Notes: generated by a model from the sequence alone, not told the origin. A stretch of 64,000 bases of DNA from Amoebophrya sp. A120 (GCA_905178155.1 CAJINV010000011.1:3195144-3259143), one strand, 5' to 3'; shown: positions 10,901 through 21,798, numbered from the stretch's first letter. Made by a program: numbers and translations.

Positions 10901-13724
10901 TAAGGTCCTGTGCTGTTAAGACGTATTGGTATAAAAATCTTTTTCTATATACGACACGACCAAGCCGCGGCGTGGTACAGTCATTTACGAGCCAAATCAA
11001 ACTACCCATGCAAATTATTCGCAAAAAAAAGAAACAAAACAGTATAGAAATTTATACCGCCCCTTCCAGCAGGTCCATGTTCAGCGCAGATATGCAGATG
11101 CACGTCGACTGCGCCTCCGACTCTTCCCTATTGGTGGTCGCGATCGCGATCCCGGCTGCCTGCGTCTCCTTCTCTTTCAGCGTGTTGGGGAAATTTTTAA
11201 GGCACCGCCCGTTGTTCACCTCCACCATGATGATTTCCGTCAACCAGTACGGCCTGAGCACCGCCGATTTGTAGCTGTGACACCGCTCCAGCGCTTTCAC
11301 GACCTTCTTCGCGTGTAACACCGCACTCATCGACTGTTCCCGAATGATCTCAATGCAGCAGATCGCCACCGCTCGTTCCCTCGGGGTGCCGATCACGATG
11401 CAGACCTGTTTCTCGTGCTTCCCCAGCAACTCCAAAATCGCCCCCGACCGGCGCTCGATCCCCTGCCGGGTCACCCGGTTCTTCCCGTTGATGAACTTCG
11501 CCTCGATCTTGTTCGCGAGGGTGATGCGGTCCGCACCCCAGTCCGCGTTGCAGAAATGCGTCGTGTAGAGGACCCGTTCATCAGTTTTCATGTTGTTTTT
11601 GTTGTTCTTCTGGTTCTGGTTATTGTTGTTCCCGCCTCGGTTATTGTTCCCCCGCTGGTCTCCTCGGCTGTTCGCGTTGTTGGCGTTATTGTTTCCGCTC
11701 GGCCCGTCCGCGAGCTGCTGAGCGAGGGCGCGGAGCTTCTCGACGAGCGTTTTCCTCCGCTCTTCCAATGGCATGCGAATTATCGTGTCGTCGTCCATTC
11801 CGAGTACGCCAAAACCAAGGGAGGGCTGAGTTTTGTGAAGTTTGATTGATGTTCCATCATGGAGTGGATTGGCTTTATGATTATGGGTCATAGACCGCTT
11901 ATGAGTACAACTATACTATAACCCTGACAGCATCATAATTATGATGTGCTGTGCTGCATACACACAATAAAGCAAATTTACCTTCGGAGCCTGTTTTATC
12001 GGACTCTGAATGTGTTTTGCGGAATTCGCTTTCGCCGCCCAACTGCCGGCCGCCGCCGCGGAGTGTTGGTTCCGCATGATGCTGCCCCAGGTTTTCACGT
12101 GCGCGCGGTGGTCCTCCTCGCTGGTGACAATTGCGGTTTGGCACAACGGACAGGTCTTCAATCCCTCCAGCTGCGGGGCGCACTGCTCGCAGAACCAGTG
12201 GAAGCAGTTCCCGTGCGAAAGGAGAACCCCCTTGCTTAAATCCGACACCTCCGTGCAGAAGGAACAGGGCGCCATGAGGCCATTGTACTTGTTCGCGTTC
12301 GTTTGGTCCTTTTTGTTGTTAGCTGTACCTGCTCCTGGGTTCTCCGACGTCGGCTCTTTCAAACTTCCACCGTCTGGGTTATTTTCTTTTGTTTCACCAG
12401 CATTTTTCTCTTGTTTCGCATTGTTCGCACCGTCCGCAGATTCCTGCAAGCTCGGACCGACACTAGAAGTACCGTTCATCATTCCCGAATTGTTCCCGGC
12501 TTTCGGCACAACTTTCGGGAAGGTGTGGGACACTTTGTCCTTGTACAGCAAGTCATAATGGCCCGGTTTGTACAAGAGAAAAAATTGCCCCCCCGGGCCT
12601 TGGAAATCTGCCGTCGGGTACTCGTGGGTTTTCGTGTGTTCCGGATTTTCCTCGTCCAAGGGGACGACATCCACTTTCGCTTCAAAAAAGTACGCCGCGG
12701 AAGTTAAAACCAAGGACTCCGCCTCCTTTCCCATGGCGAGCACCTCGGAATTGATGTAGTCCTCCAGATCCATGCCAAAGGAGAGCTTCGTCAGTTCCTG
12801 CAGCGTCCCGCCCCCAAACTCCCCGACGTTGTTATCTTTCTCCGCGCGCATGTGGCGGGAAATCCCGTGCCGCACCAGCCACACGACGAAAAGATCCATG
12901 TGCTGGGAGGTCATCAGGGTGAAGTGGAGTTTCTTGCTGTCCGTGACCAGATATCAAAAGTAAAAATCCCTGGAGGTCTGGAAACTTGTGATGCTGGGTG
13001 GCGTCTCATGATGAGGCTACAAATGCTGGCTCAGCATGACAGGTTTCTGAGCTCCTAGGTGTTGCCTATTCTGCATGACAAACTGCGCTTCTGCATCACA
13101 GAAAAGCGGAGCTCTTGGGCAACGTGCATGACAGATTCAAGAGTCATGCCAGACAAGCATGACAAACATGAATTCTTCCAGACCCAGACAATTTTGCACT
13201 TGATACCAGATCCCGAAGCTCTTTGAGCAGTTTCGAAAACTGCTGCACCGCTTTCTGCTCGATCTCCGTGACAAACGCGGGCGGGAGAAGGAACTTCTCC
13301 AACCGCTCGCGCTTCGCGGCCTTGGACTGTTGTATATGTGGAAATTCGGTGAATGAATTTGATCAAATTACATAGCGCACAAACCGTAGTACATTCTGTT
13401 CTCAATAGTTGAATATTTTCCTGTATCAAAAGTATATCCAAACACATCAATCTCAGCCTTTACCAGCGTGCTACAGGCCAGCGCCTCCAAGAAGGCGAAG
13501 CCCATGGCGCGGTAGAAGCAGTTGCCGTCCCCGCGGACCAGCCGCACCTGGTTGATGCCATCTTTCTGGATGGAATCCAACTGCTCCCGCCCGGAGGTGT
13601 TGGAGACGATCAAACTACTCACATCCTTCAGCTCAGACAGGGGGTACTTGGCCGGACTCGAGTCCGCCGCGGCCGCCTCCAGCACGGCCGACCCCCACTG
13701 CTCCACCTTCCGCGCATACGCCAT
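1..13724 (-). CDS. Giant OTU deubiquitinase / RING / KH-like / Gln-rich protein, 17 exons, 3' end outside window
   Basis: Exons by phase: 13724-13446, 13326-13206, 12946-11982, 11825-11058, 10873-7282, 7074-6437, 6263-5690, 5473-5360, 5207-5116, 4931-3443, 3206-3049, 2911-2558, 2394-2143, 1965-1851, 1583-1488, 1194-437, 181-1; 3,515 codons stay open. Start is ATG with an in-frame TAG three codons upstream. The N-terminus is otubain-like: catalytic GDGNCFYRA, and the distal His in LLYKPGHYDLLYK (exon 3). A C3HC4 RING follows (about 12275-12130; Cys pairs CSFC, CEQC and CPLC). Exon 4 has a KH-like stretch ending in CIVIGTPRERAVA. Exon 5 is about 1,200 aa of Q/N/G/S with CAG runs. Later exons hold conserved-looking but unrecognised sequence (3206-1488). 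Twelve introns are GT-AG (11 start GTA, the first GTG) and four are introners. Probable role: ubiquitin editing linked to RNA binding (inference). The RING-to-KH and KH-to-Q-rich joins rest only on phase and short spacing, so two or three adjacent genes are possible. Confidence 0.62.
182..436 (-). mobile_element. Introner, family A (intron 16 of the giant gene)
   Basis: The 7-bp target TAGCTCG stands at 182-188 and again at 437-443. Inside are inverted ends TATCAAATG / CGTTTGATA followed by TGTCTGGGTCTGGAAG and its complement. Removing the element plus one target copy keeps the frame (..VVFGEL|EQRTKF..). No GT-AG pair fits the same join. Confidence 0.85.
1195..1487 (-). mobile_element. Introner, family B (intron 15 of the giant gene)
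   Basis: The target TCAAC lies at 1195-1199 and 1488-1492. Inverted ends contain AAAACGTCCCCACCCC / GGGGTGGGGACGTTTT. Excision of one target copy joins ..ISRKL|KDLKRL.. in frame. This copy has AGCAAAAACG where other B copies have GTGTAAAAACG, so it lacks the GT-AG option those copies have. Confidence 0.83.
1584..1850 (-). mobile_element. Introner, family A (intron 14 of the giant gene)
   Basis: Flanked by GGGAC (1584-1588) and GGGAT (1851-1855), a target duplication with one difference. Ends TATCAAATGC / GCATTTGATA, then the TGTCTGGGTCTGG arms. Excision gives ..TKLALS|PKEIETLL.. in frame. Confidence 0.82.
7874..7909 (-). repeat. (CAG)12 trinucleotide run coding for polyglutamine
   Basis: Twelve uninterrupted CTG on the plus strand, read as CAG on the coding strand. 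It is the longest pure run inside the Gln-rich exon 10873-7282 of the giant gene; many shorter CAG/CAA runs surround it. Confidence 0.9.
12947..13205 (-). mobile_element. Introner, family A (intron 2 of the giant gene, inside the OTU domain)
   Basis: Perfect target CCAGA at 12947-12951 and 13206-13210. One arm is damaged (CCCTGGAGGTCTGG instead of TGTCTGGGTCTGG), the other is intact. Excision joins ..LLKELRDL|VTDSKKLHF.., which restores the otubain region upstream of the catalytic His. Confidence 0.85.
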
Positions 13725-15762
13725 AGGGTGCTACAATCGTGCCGGACGCTGCGGACCAAGAAGTAGCTCCGCGCGACGAATCCGCCAAGTAGCTCCTCAA
13801 AAGGGGGCTGTCTGGCGAAAACCTTTTTCGCGTTGTTCCAGCGTGTGGCTCCAGCATCCAACCGCCCAACCGCGCGCGCTCGGCGAGCCTTCAAGGGGTC
13901 TGTAGTCCTATCGATGGGGTTGGGGGGGTCCTACTCCTATCCAGGAATTAGATCTAGCACAAGTAGAAGTTAGTAGTACTACACGAGGGAAGTCGTGTTC
14001 TTAAAAAGCTCGTGACATTATCTTTATCCCAAAAATTTTCAATCACCTTCTCTTCGGAGATGCTTTGGGTAATTTGCAATGGGCATTGAAACTACAGAGT
14101 TTGTTTCTTCAAGAACTAGAATTAGAGATTGATTGTTTTTCGAGTTGAAAAGTTCGTTTTGAAAGAATGTAAATCATACAGCGTGAGGACACAAGGCAGT
14201 ATAATTCCAAGAACTTTGAATTCGAAAGTAGTTTTACCTTTAGTTATAGCTCACGAAAGTAACGATAAGCGATCCCTAGACGTCGGCGCTGCTACTAGTA
14301 CAAAATATTAGGGCAACAAGCCGGAAATTTTTGTACTGAACTACAGAAGCAGAATAGGGTAAGAAGAATGCTATTTCTGATCAGAAAAAAACTTTCTTCT
14401 ACAGGAGTTCTGTACTCGATAATTTCTGTCTTCACCTACTACTAGTCGCGGCGTAGTTGAAGCGCGGAGTGGCACAGCCGACCGTGAGGACAGACTCACG
14501 AAGAGCTCAAAATCAAAAGAAGTGACTTACATATCTACTGTCGCGGCATATCAGCTTTTCTGGGTGAGACAAGGTAATTCGACAGCGCAAATCGATCAAA
14601 TAGCTAATTTCTCATTGTGTGTGTTTATCTGAAGAGTCCTATCACAGGAGGCTCTTCAAATATGCTGTGACCGTGACGCGCACGCCTACCTGGTGTTTTT
14701 GATTGCAAATAATTCTTCAATATTGAAATGAATCGAGATCTTTTTACCCGCAAAAGCTCAGAGATTTAATTTTATCACAATGACGTAGTAACTTACTCCA
14801 TTTACTTGTTTACGAATTTCGATCACGATCTATCAAAGTATTTATTTACAAAATTTTTAGCGAAAGTGTTAAAAATGTGTGGTCAACATATCAAAAACTT
14901 TTTCTCAGGAGCTGTAGTGGCAGAACAATTCTTTTTTTCCAGCCGCTGAATATTAAAAGTACTCTGTCAGATGACCCAGCCTACAAAAGGATGAGAAAAA
15001 ACTGTCAGCAGCGGCCGGCGCGGACAAAAGAGGACAATGTCGTCATTGCCCCCACCGCGCGCCCGCGGCGACATGTCTTTCTTTCCAATTTTGTTCTCGA
15101 CGAGCATGAACCTGGAGCAGGGAGGAACAACGACCTTCAGGGACTTTTGATGCGCATTTTTGATTTTTCCAAGAGTGACTACGGATTTCTTTTTCACAGA
15201 GACATCTTCTTTCCTCTGAGCCAGCCCTTTCAGGACCTATAGTAACGTGTTGGAGACAGTTGTAGCGTTGCTTTTTCGTTTCATACAGTTATACTTCCGA
15301 ATGTGGCATCTTCTTTGAACTTGCATAAAAATGCGGACGCTGTGTTAACATGGATCTTTCTGTCGAGATTTTACATCATTTTGTTCGCGGAGAGACCAGA
15401 TCTGGATGGTGAAGATGATGAAGCATTCATCAGGAAGGGACAGTGCAAAAACAAAACCCCGCAGTTGTAGCGATGGTTCTATTGCTAAAGAAGCCACGGG
15501 GCCTCCTTCTGTTGCGCATGGAACACCCAAGTAATCCACAGAAAATGTTGAAGTTTGTGTTTGTCCTGGACAAAAAATCTCAGCAAAATGTGACCCATTT
15601 TCATGTATAATATTTTCCACTACTTTGTACGTCCGAAGTATTGATTCAGTGTTCATTATCTATACAGTATTTCTTTTTCTTCCGAGGAAAAGACAGGTTC
15701 TCGTGGTCACGCCAACATCAAATCAGGCAATTTTTATCAGAAGCACATCTGCTAAAACACTT
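13725..15762. other. Intergenic, about 2 kb between two minus-strand genes
   Basis: AT-leaning spacer between the start of the giant gene and the 3' end of the next minus gene. It holds small open frames on both strands (for example 14877-15242 plus and 15345-15656 minus) without recognisable motifs, introner arms or paralogues in the window. I see no RNA gene here. Confidence 0.5.
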
Positions 15763-17247
15763 TCAGCAAACCACCTGCCTCGCGAAGTCTTCGCACATCG
15801 GGCCGAGCACCTCCCCGTCGTCTTCGTTCCCTTCCCCGACCTGCTTGCCGTCGGTGGCGCCCCGGTAGGGGTACCGCGTTTTCCCGGTGCGCGAGTCGTT
15901 TACCTGGTTGAAGTACACGTCGTAGGTCCTCCCCTGCTTAATCTGCTGCTCCGTCTGTTCCTGTTTTTCCCGGGCCCGCTTTGCCCGGTATCCCAAGAAA
16001 AAAACTGTTGGTGAAACACTCTTGGAGTGCCAGCATGACAAATTTGCTCTGCATGGCAGAAAAAGCCTGTCATGCGCAGGCAGCACGTCAAAACACATAA
16101 TAAAAGAGGACTTTATGGCTGGCTAGCATGACAAGTGTACACTGTGTTGCATGTGTTTGCATCACAGACTTACACTTACACAGTTGTTTTCTTGCATACC
16201 CGGACCTTCTCATCCAGTACTTCCTCCTGGTGCACCATCTTCATCACCATCCCCTCCAGCAGGTCCACTCGCCGAACCAAGTCCTCGTGCTTTTGCTGCA
16301 AAATCTCGTCCTCCCAGTCTTCGGCGAGCGTCGCTTCGGGGATCCGCGGGGACGGAGGCTCGGCCGCCGCGGAGACGTTGCCCGCCGACGGTTTACTATT
16401 CCGGAACCCCGGGTGGGACGCTGGGTCGGTCGGGAAGACACGCTGTGTGTGATGATAATAGTGGGATCTTCATCTTTTTTCGCATTCTTTCATCTTCACT
16501 TGAACGCCTCTCTTCCCGAGGTGAAGATAGAGATCATGGATGGAAATAAAACCAACTTGAACATTAAAAGAAACGTTGCAGATCTCCCGCTGGTCTAATT
16601 TATTAGGTGTTGAGTACTTTATTTCCCTGCTCGTCGTAGTACAAGAAGTAGCTTCTGCCCTCCTCGTCGTGCGCAAGTTTCTGCGCCAGCTTTTCCTGCG
16701 GCTCCCGGTCTGTGTAATCCTCGTCTGTATCTTGTACTTCCTCCTGCCGCGCACCTTGATGAAACATCGTCGTAGTTCCGCCGGCTTTCATGTTAATAAT
16801 CCCTGCTGCGGGTTGGAAACTCGTGTAGCCAGCACCGGCGGCGGAAACTCCGACGGGTTGATGTTGAACCTCGGCTGCGGACATCGGCGGTGCGATCATT
16901 CCCGGGGGTATGGTCTCCACCGTTCCCGGGTTGTTGTACAAATTGTTCTGACCTCCTCCTGTCGCTAAAGTTTCGATGCTGGGCGACATGACGCTGTACA
17001 CCGGCGGCCGCTCGGGTTGGGAAAATTGTGCCTGCGCAAGCAGTTCCTGCTGCGTCACCGGGGCGGAAGCGGCGCCGGATGTTGGAAGCCCAGCGAGGCC
17101 GCTGTTAGGCTGTGGTCCTCCTGCTGCGTTTGCAAGATCTGTGTTGCTCTGGTAAACGTGGTTTTCGGAGATTCGGCGCATGCGACTCTTCAACGCTTGC
17201 TTATCAAGCATCACCTGGCCCGGGGGGCCGAGGGTAGGGGCTTGCAT
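15763..17247 (-). CDS. Unknown 364-aa protein, three exons
   Basis: Exons 17247-16618, 16442-16199 and 15983-15763 (630, 244 and 221 nt) give one frame of 365 codons. Intron 1 is GT-AG (GTACTC..CAG); intron 2 is an introner. The first 190 residues are low complexity (P, G, A, Q, S) with MLDKQALKSRMRRISENHVYQ near the start broken only by a few prolines before it. A short motif GRSYFLYYDEQGNK sits at the end of exon 1; it resembles the aromatic core of WW-like modules, but I do not claim a WW domain. Exon 2 ends in a probable coiled coil (EDEILQQKHEDLVRRVDLL) running into a charged helix rich in K, E and Q. I do not recognise the family; a scaffold or RNA-processing role is only a guess. The ATG at 17247 follows 366 bp of non-coding sequence. 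Confidence 0.7.
15984..16198 (-). mobile_element. Introner, family D (CAAGAAAAAAACTGT arms)
   Basis: Perfect target CCCGG at 15984-15988 and 16199-16203. Ends are TATCCCAAGAAAAAAACTGT and ACAGTTGTTTTCTTGCATA, an arm sequence different from families A and B. The interior carries GCATGACAAA-type words. Excision joins ..DEKVR|AKRAREK.. in frame. Confidence 0.85.
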
Positions 17248-17613
17248 TGTTGATGATTTTTTTCGGTTTTGATGTCTATAGCAAAAGCGGTTTGATGCGA
17301 ATTGTCTAAATAACTCAATCAGTCGACGAGTACATCCGAAGAACTAAGTGTTTGTGCTCAAATTTTGTTCTCTCCTGCTCTCGTCCACCAACACGCTTCT
17401 CCGACTATATTCCCGGTAAAATGGGCTCCTCTTGAAGAGAGCGGATATTAAGCATAAAAGAGTGCTAACGCTGGCGCAACAACTCCCCCACAGTTCTACT
17501 GATCGCGCCACTCATTATTGCTGTTGAACAGCCACACTCAATCATCCCGCAAAAGATCATTCACGTTGCCGCAAAATCAAAATGTTCTCTATTCAACCAC
17601 GCTTGAAATAAAA
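17248..17613. other. Intergenic spacer, 366 bp
   Basis: Lies between the 5' end of the 364-aa unknown and the stop of the SPX gene. No motif, repeat or RNA gene seen. Confidence 0.5.
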
Positions 17614-19962
17614 TTACTTCGCAGTGAGCAAATGCGCGACCAACGCAACCACGATGCAAACTGCCGACACCAGGGGCCCAAGTTTCGTTTCGAACCATCT
17701 TGCGTCCAAGAAATTGGTCCGAATCGCCTCCGCCCGTTTGTAGTACAAAAATAAGCCGCCCCACAACTGGCAAAACGCCAGCACGATCAACATGTGCCCA
17801 ATTAAATAGTCCCAAAACCGCTCCCCGTGTTTCTCCGCGTGGCTGCGCCCGAAGATCTGCTCCGCTAAGGACTCCGGGGCGCCGGGGGCGGGGGGTAGAC
17901 TATTTTCGCCCAAGTCGTCCGCCGTCGATAGAAGTAAACAGCCCGATCCGAGTACCAGAACCGACAACTCGATCCACTGTACGAGATTCCGCTCGTTGGC
18001 GAGGTAGCTCTTCGGCTCCAGACTTTGCACCAGGGAATTGGACGCGTCTCGGAGGGTCTGCGGCAATTCCACATTGTCGTGAATCCGCACGAACTCGTCC
18101 ATCGCCTTCTGGCGCTCGCTGCGCTCCTTGTTCGCCCGCTCCTCCAATTTTTTCAAGTGGCTCTCCGTGTACAGGTGCCGTTGCCGAAGCTCCTGCGCGG
18201 ATTCCTCCAGCGAATCACGATCGGCGGCCGTTATTGCAGCACCTGCTCCGGTTGCTTTATTGTTCCCCGTGGCGGCTTGGTGGAGCCGAAGCGTCGGGGA
18301 AATTATACCGTTGTCTGCGTAGTTCTTGTTGAAAAGTCGCTGCAACACGTGCGTCCCCGTCTGCGGACTGAGGTCGCTGTCATCGGGAAAGTCGTCCAGC
18401 GCCTGGTCATCTACTTCGTGGGGATGAGCTACGTTATTTGCCAGGAAGTCTAGCATCAGGGGTCGTTCCCCACCCTGCTCCTGCGGCGTTGCTAATATCC
18501 GTGCGCCGTCGGGTCGTGCGTCTGGTAAAAGTAGAGATTCCGCTGGTTCCAAGCCGAGCGCACGACGGAAGGCGATCTGGAAGAGAGAAGGAAGGGTCCT
18601 TGAGAAAGATGCTGAATCCTCTAGTGCTTCTTCACCTGTCGCTACTGCAACGACCGCGTGCTTGCCGACGCCGATCTCTTGCTCAAGGGTGGTACTACTT
18701 GAAGATCGATCTGTATCACGTGTCGTTCTGCACTCCAGCAAGTTCAAGTTACTCAGTGGGTACGGAACCAGCTCGAGGTCCGGGTTCGCGAAGGCGTCCA
18801 GCATCGAGTATTCCGGGGTTGCATCCGAAACCTGCACTTTCTCGTGGATGACAAGGAGGATATTATATTGCGTTGCATTTGGATTTTCAATGCTTTTCCT
18901 CAGGTACAGAACCAGGGACCTCGCAAAGCAACACTTCCTACTCGCAAAAGGGTTTTGGGCGGTAAGAAAAGCTTCGCGGGAGTAGACGAGTTCTCCAGCA
19001 TCTGATTTGGCTGGTGCTGTGGATGAGGTTGCCCCCGCAGGTTGATTTGATGTAGTCCCATTCTGCCGCGAGGCAGATGAGACGCTAAACGTTTTCACGC
19101 TGGCAAAACTGCAGTAGTTGCTTTCGTCTCCGACAATTTGCTCCTGCTCCCATCGCACAGCAAAGTCCTCCCCGGTCGCTTCCCACAGCCAGACGCGAAA
19201 AGAAATCGCCTCCGTGTCCGGAATGGTGCAAGGGGTTAGGACATTCGCCTGGATTACGTCCCCCGGAGGGGACGACCAGCACGGAAAGTGCTTCGCCAAG
19301 TCCGTCAGGAACGGAACCCGCTCGGTCTCTTCAAACGCATACCACGACGACGACGACGTCTTTTGGAACGCAGGACGATGTTGAATTTCTCTGCTGGAGG
19401 GGGGTAAGAAGCTGCCTCTCCGAAGGTTCAGTCTCGACCATAGAAGTGCGAGCGCGGCGAGCAGCCAATCTAGATCCGCGACGAGGAAGGAAGAGCGGTT
19501 GAGATCTTGTTTTTCAAAATCCGCAACACTCACTTCGGATTTCTTCTGCAGCTTTTTCAAAATTTTCCGGAAACCCGTATAATTGATCCGCCGGTAGCAA
19601 TCCAAGTCGACGAGGCGCTGCCCCAGGTTGCGCAAAAGCTCTTCTGTTTGCTCTCCGGTACTGTCGAATCGCACTTGGCGCACCGGACTGGTTGGCGAGG
19701 CTGCTTGCTCGCCGGTGATTTGCAGGAACAGTTCGCGGGTCTCCTGGAGCCATATCTGCAGTTGCACCTCGGTGTAGCGGTTTACCTTTCGCAATTCCTG
19801 GCGCACGAGCTGCAGAACGGTATCGGCGACCAACTCCTTGTCCTTCACGCCGTCGGCAATAAGCTGCTCCAGCCGCTTCTTCAACGACTTGTAGGCCAGC
19901 ACGTGACTGTTGTAAGCCACCTCCTTGGCGATGCTTTCGAGCTTTTTAGCGAATTTGACCAT
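17614..19962 (-). CDS. SPX-domain, VTC-like membrane protein
   Basis: Single exon, 782 aa from the ATG at 19962. The open frame runs further upstream only through a GTG, and SPX proteins begin with a motif like MVKFAKKLES, so 19962 is preferred. SPX domain in residues 1-150: FAKKLESIAKE, AYKSLKKRLEQLI, and the closing helix RRINYTGFRKILKKLQKK, which in the family contributes to inositol-pyrophosphate binding. The C-terminal 120 residues match the DUF202/VTC membrane unit: YLANERNLVQWIELSVLVLG followed by two more hydrophobic segments. This SPX-plus-membrane order is that of vacuolar transporter chaperone proteins, which make and export polyphosphate into acidic vacuoles. The middle (about 200-560) should be the polymerase tunnel domain, but I cannot recognise its basic residues, so it may be a regulatory or highly diverged subunit. 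Membrane sensing of phosphate status is likely; polymerase activity is not established. Confidence 0.78.
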   Translation of the reverse strand: MVKFAKKLESIAKEVAYNSHVLAYKSLKKRLEQLIADGVKDKELVADTVLQLVRQELRKVNRYTEVQLQIWLQETRELFLQITGEQAASPTSPVRQVRFDSTGEQTEELLRNLGQRLVDLDCYRRINYTGFRKILKKLQKKSEVSVADFEKQDLNRSSFLVADLDWLLAALALLWSRLNLRRGSFLPPSSREIQHRPAFQKTSSSSWYAFEETERVPFLTDLAKHFPCWSSPPGDVIQANVLTPCTIPDTEAISFRVWLWEATGEDFAVRWEQEQIVGDESNYCSFASVKTFSVSSASRQNGTTSNQPAGATSSTAPAKSDAGELVYSREAFLTAQNPFASRKCCFARSLVLYLRKSIENPNATQYNILLVIHEKVQVSDATPEYSMLDAFANPDLELVPYPLSNLNLLECRTTRDTDRSSSSTTLEQEIGVGKHAVVAVATGEEALEDSASFSRTLPSLFQIAFRRALGLEPAESLLLPDARPDGARILATPQEQGGERPLMLDFLANNVAHPHEVDDQALDDFPDDSDLSPQTGTHVLQRLFNKNYADNGIISPTLRLHQAATGNNKATGAGAAITAADRDSLEESAQELRQRHLYTESHLKKLEERANKERSERQKAMDEFVRIHDNVELPQTLRDASNSLVQSLEPKSYLANERNLVQWIELSVLVLGSGCLLLSTADDLGENSLPPAPGAPESLAEQIFGRSHAEKHGERFWDYLIGHMLIVLAFCQLWGGLFLYYKRAEAIRTNFLDARWFETKLGPLVSAVCIVVALVAHLLTAK

Positions 19963-20179
19963 GAGGGGGTGTTGGAAATGGACACGGCTCGTCACCTAAC
20001 CAAGCACAAGACCGCGAAGACAGAGTGAGGGCATCCCGGTAAGGCGAAAAAGAATAGTTATACAGAAGTTCCCATCAGACGAAACGACCGAACGGCACGA
20101 ACACAGACTGCTCCTGCTCGCACTAGACCAACGGCACGACACACAGCAGCGCGGTGTCCGCTGTTCTGGGACATACTTT

Positions 20180-21600
20180 TCAACTCACGCAAGGCCAACA
20201 AAGGAACGGCGCGCGCCTCCAGGATCGATAGCGATCGCGAAAACAGCCCCCACCCCAACGAGCGGCGGCGCCCGGTTTTGGAGCGGCGCTGCGATTTGCG
20301 ACCGCCGAAGCAACCGGCGGCCCGCGCAACGCGGCGGGGCCACGTCCGCCCTTGCTCGGGCCCGGGCCCGGGCGCAGGAAGGCGCGGGGCGAAAGAACGG
20401 GCGCGCGCCCCTGCGAAATTCACGAAGCCGAGGCGGCGGCGGCAGGCGCCCGGCCCCCGCCCCAAATTCCAAACGCGCCCGCCGCTGGTAAGCAGGGCGC
20501 GAAGCGCCGCGCGCTTCTTGCAGGCGGCTGCGAGGAGGCTGCGGGCGTCTTTCGCAGAAGCTGAGAAACCGCGTTGAACGCGCTGTAATCTGTGCGGGAG
20601 CTGTTCGCTGCCCGTCGCTGCTTTGCCTTGGGCGCGCCCCCTGCTGCTGTTCCCGGCCGTCCTTGCTCCTGCTTGGCCAGGTGGAATCCGCGGGGGCGGC
20701 AAAGCGCGCGCAGTGCAGCGCGCCCCGCCCTTCTGCCCCCGCTAGCGCCGCGAGCGATTCGCGCCCGCGCTAGCACTTCGGCCGGCTGCTGCGGCAGGGC
20801 CCCCGCGATCCGAGCGGCGGGGCCGCGCACATCCTCCATCGGCTGGCGCCCGGCCGGCCGGCGGGCCGCCTTGTGCCCCTCTGCCCCTTCGTAGTCGCAC
20901 CCGCCGCCGCCACGCCCTAACCCCGCTGCCCACGCCGGAAGGACGCCGCCGCCGCCTCCTGCCCCCGGTCGCAATAGTATGGGCACAGCGCAGCGCCCGC
21001 GTTTTCTACGGCCTGCGCAGCGTGTGCGCCGGCATCCTCCGCGGCCCGGGCGGCAGCCCGCGCACTGCTCCCCCACCGGTTGGCGAGGTGCTTCCCCGAG
21101 TCCATCCGCAGAATGCGGCCCGCCCGCCGCCACAGTAGGCCGCCCGCGCGTCTGCGCCACAGTCAGCGCCTCCGGGCCGTTGCCGGGGGTCGTCTGGTAT
21201 TCCCGGGGCAGCAAGGTGGGGCCAAAAGTAGAGCGATGGCCTTCCGCGCATAGCTTCGCCTTCAACTTGCCCTTGTCCTGGCTGCCGGCCTCATCAACGG
21301 GCACCGCCTTGCAAGGCTCAAGCGTCAGCCCCTTGGTGAAGGCCCGAGCAAGAGGCGCCAACACTTCCCGCGACCGGGCGAAAGCCGCCCGCGCGCGGGC
21401 TGCGTGCCTTGACCTGGCTGCCCACCGGGAAGGGCCGGGGCCGGTCGGCGATCGATTCCCCCGGGCCTTCTTAAGTTTGCGCCCACGCGCCCTCGCCGCC
21501 CCCGTCGCCCGTTCGTTTGCGGCGTCTCGCACCGCTGCCAGCGCGCGGGCGGGCCCCACTCATCTCCATCGCCGCAGCCTGGGCAAGACGCGGGCAGGCT
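20180..21600. other. GC-rich island, no supported gene
   Basis: Very GC-rich stretch between the SPX gene and the DNA methyltransferase gene, in sharp contrast with both. Long open frames occur in several frames at once (the longest on the minus strand, 21559-20420) because stop codons are rare at this composition. Their translations are Arg/Ala/Pro-rich without domains. It may be a decayed mobile element or simple GC drift. Confidence 0.5.
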
Positions 21601-21798
21601 GCTAACCACAGTGCGCGCAAAGTGCATAAGCGTCAGCCACGACGGTGCCGCAAACTGATCCACCAGCAAAACCAAACCAAACCTTTCTTCGTACAATTCG
21701 AGAACAACAACACACGGCATACCAGCAGTCCGCAAAAATTTGCGCCTCACGACTCGAGGCTGTATCATGTTTCAGAAGCTCTTTGGCTTTTCGATTAT

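Noticed and set aside
11052-11891. KH-like segment as an independent 279-aa gene
   Set aside because: Its last codons run into GTATAA in phase with the next exon, and the upstream RING exon ends at GTAAAT in phase with an internal AG; a single gene is simpler, though not proven.
16603-17247. A complete 214-aa gene ending at 16603
   Set aside because: The stop lies past a GTACTC donor; splicing to 16442 and over the introner gives a longer continuous frame with a coiled coil.
20058-21768. Several 200-380-codon frames on both strands
   Set aside because: Overlapping frames in very GC-rich DNA where stops are rare; translations are Arg/Ala/Pro-rich with no motif.
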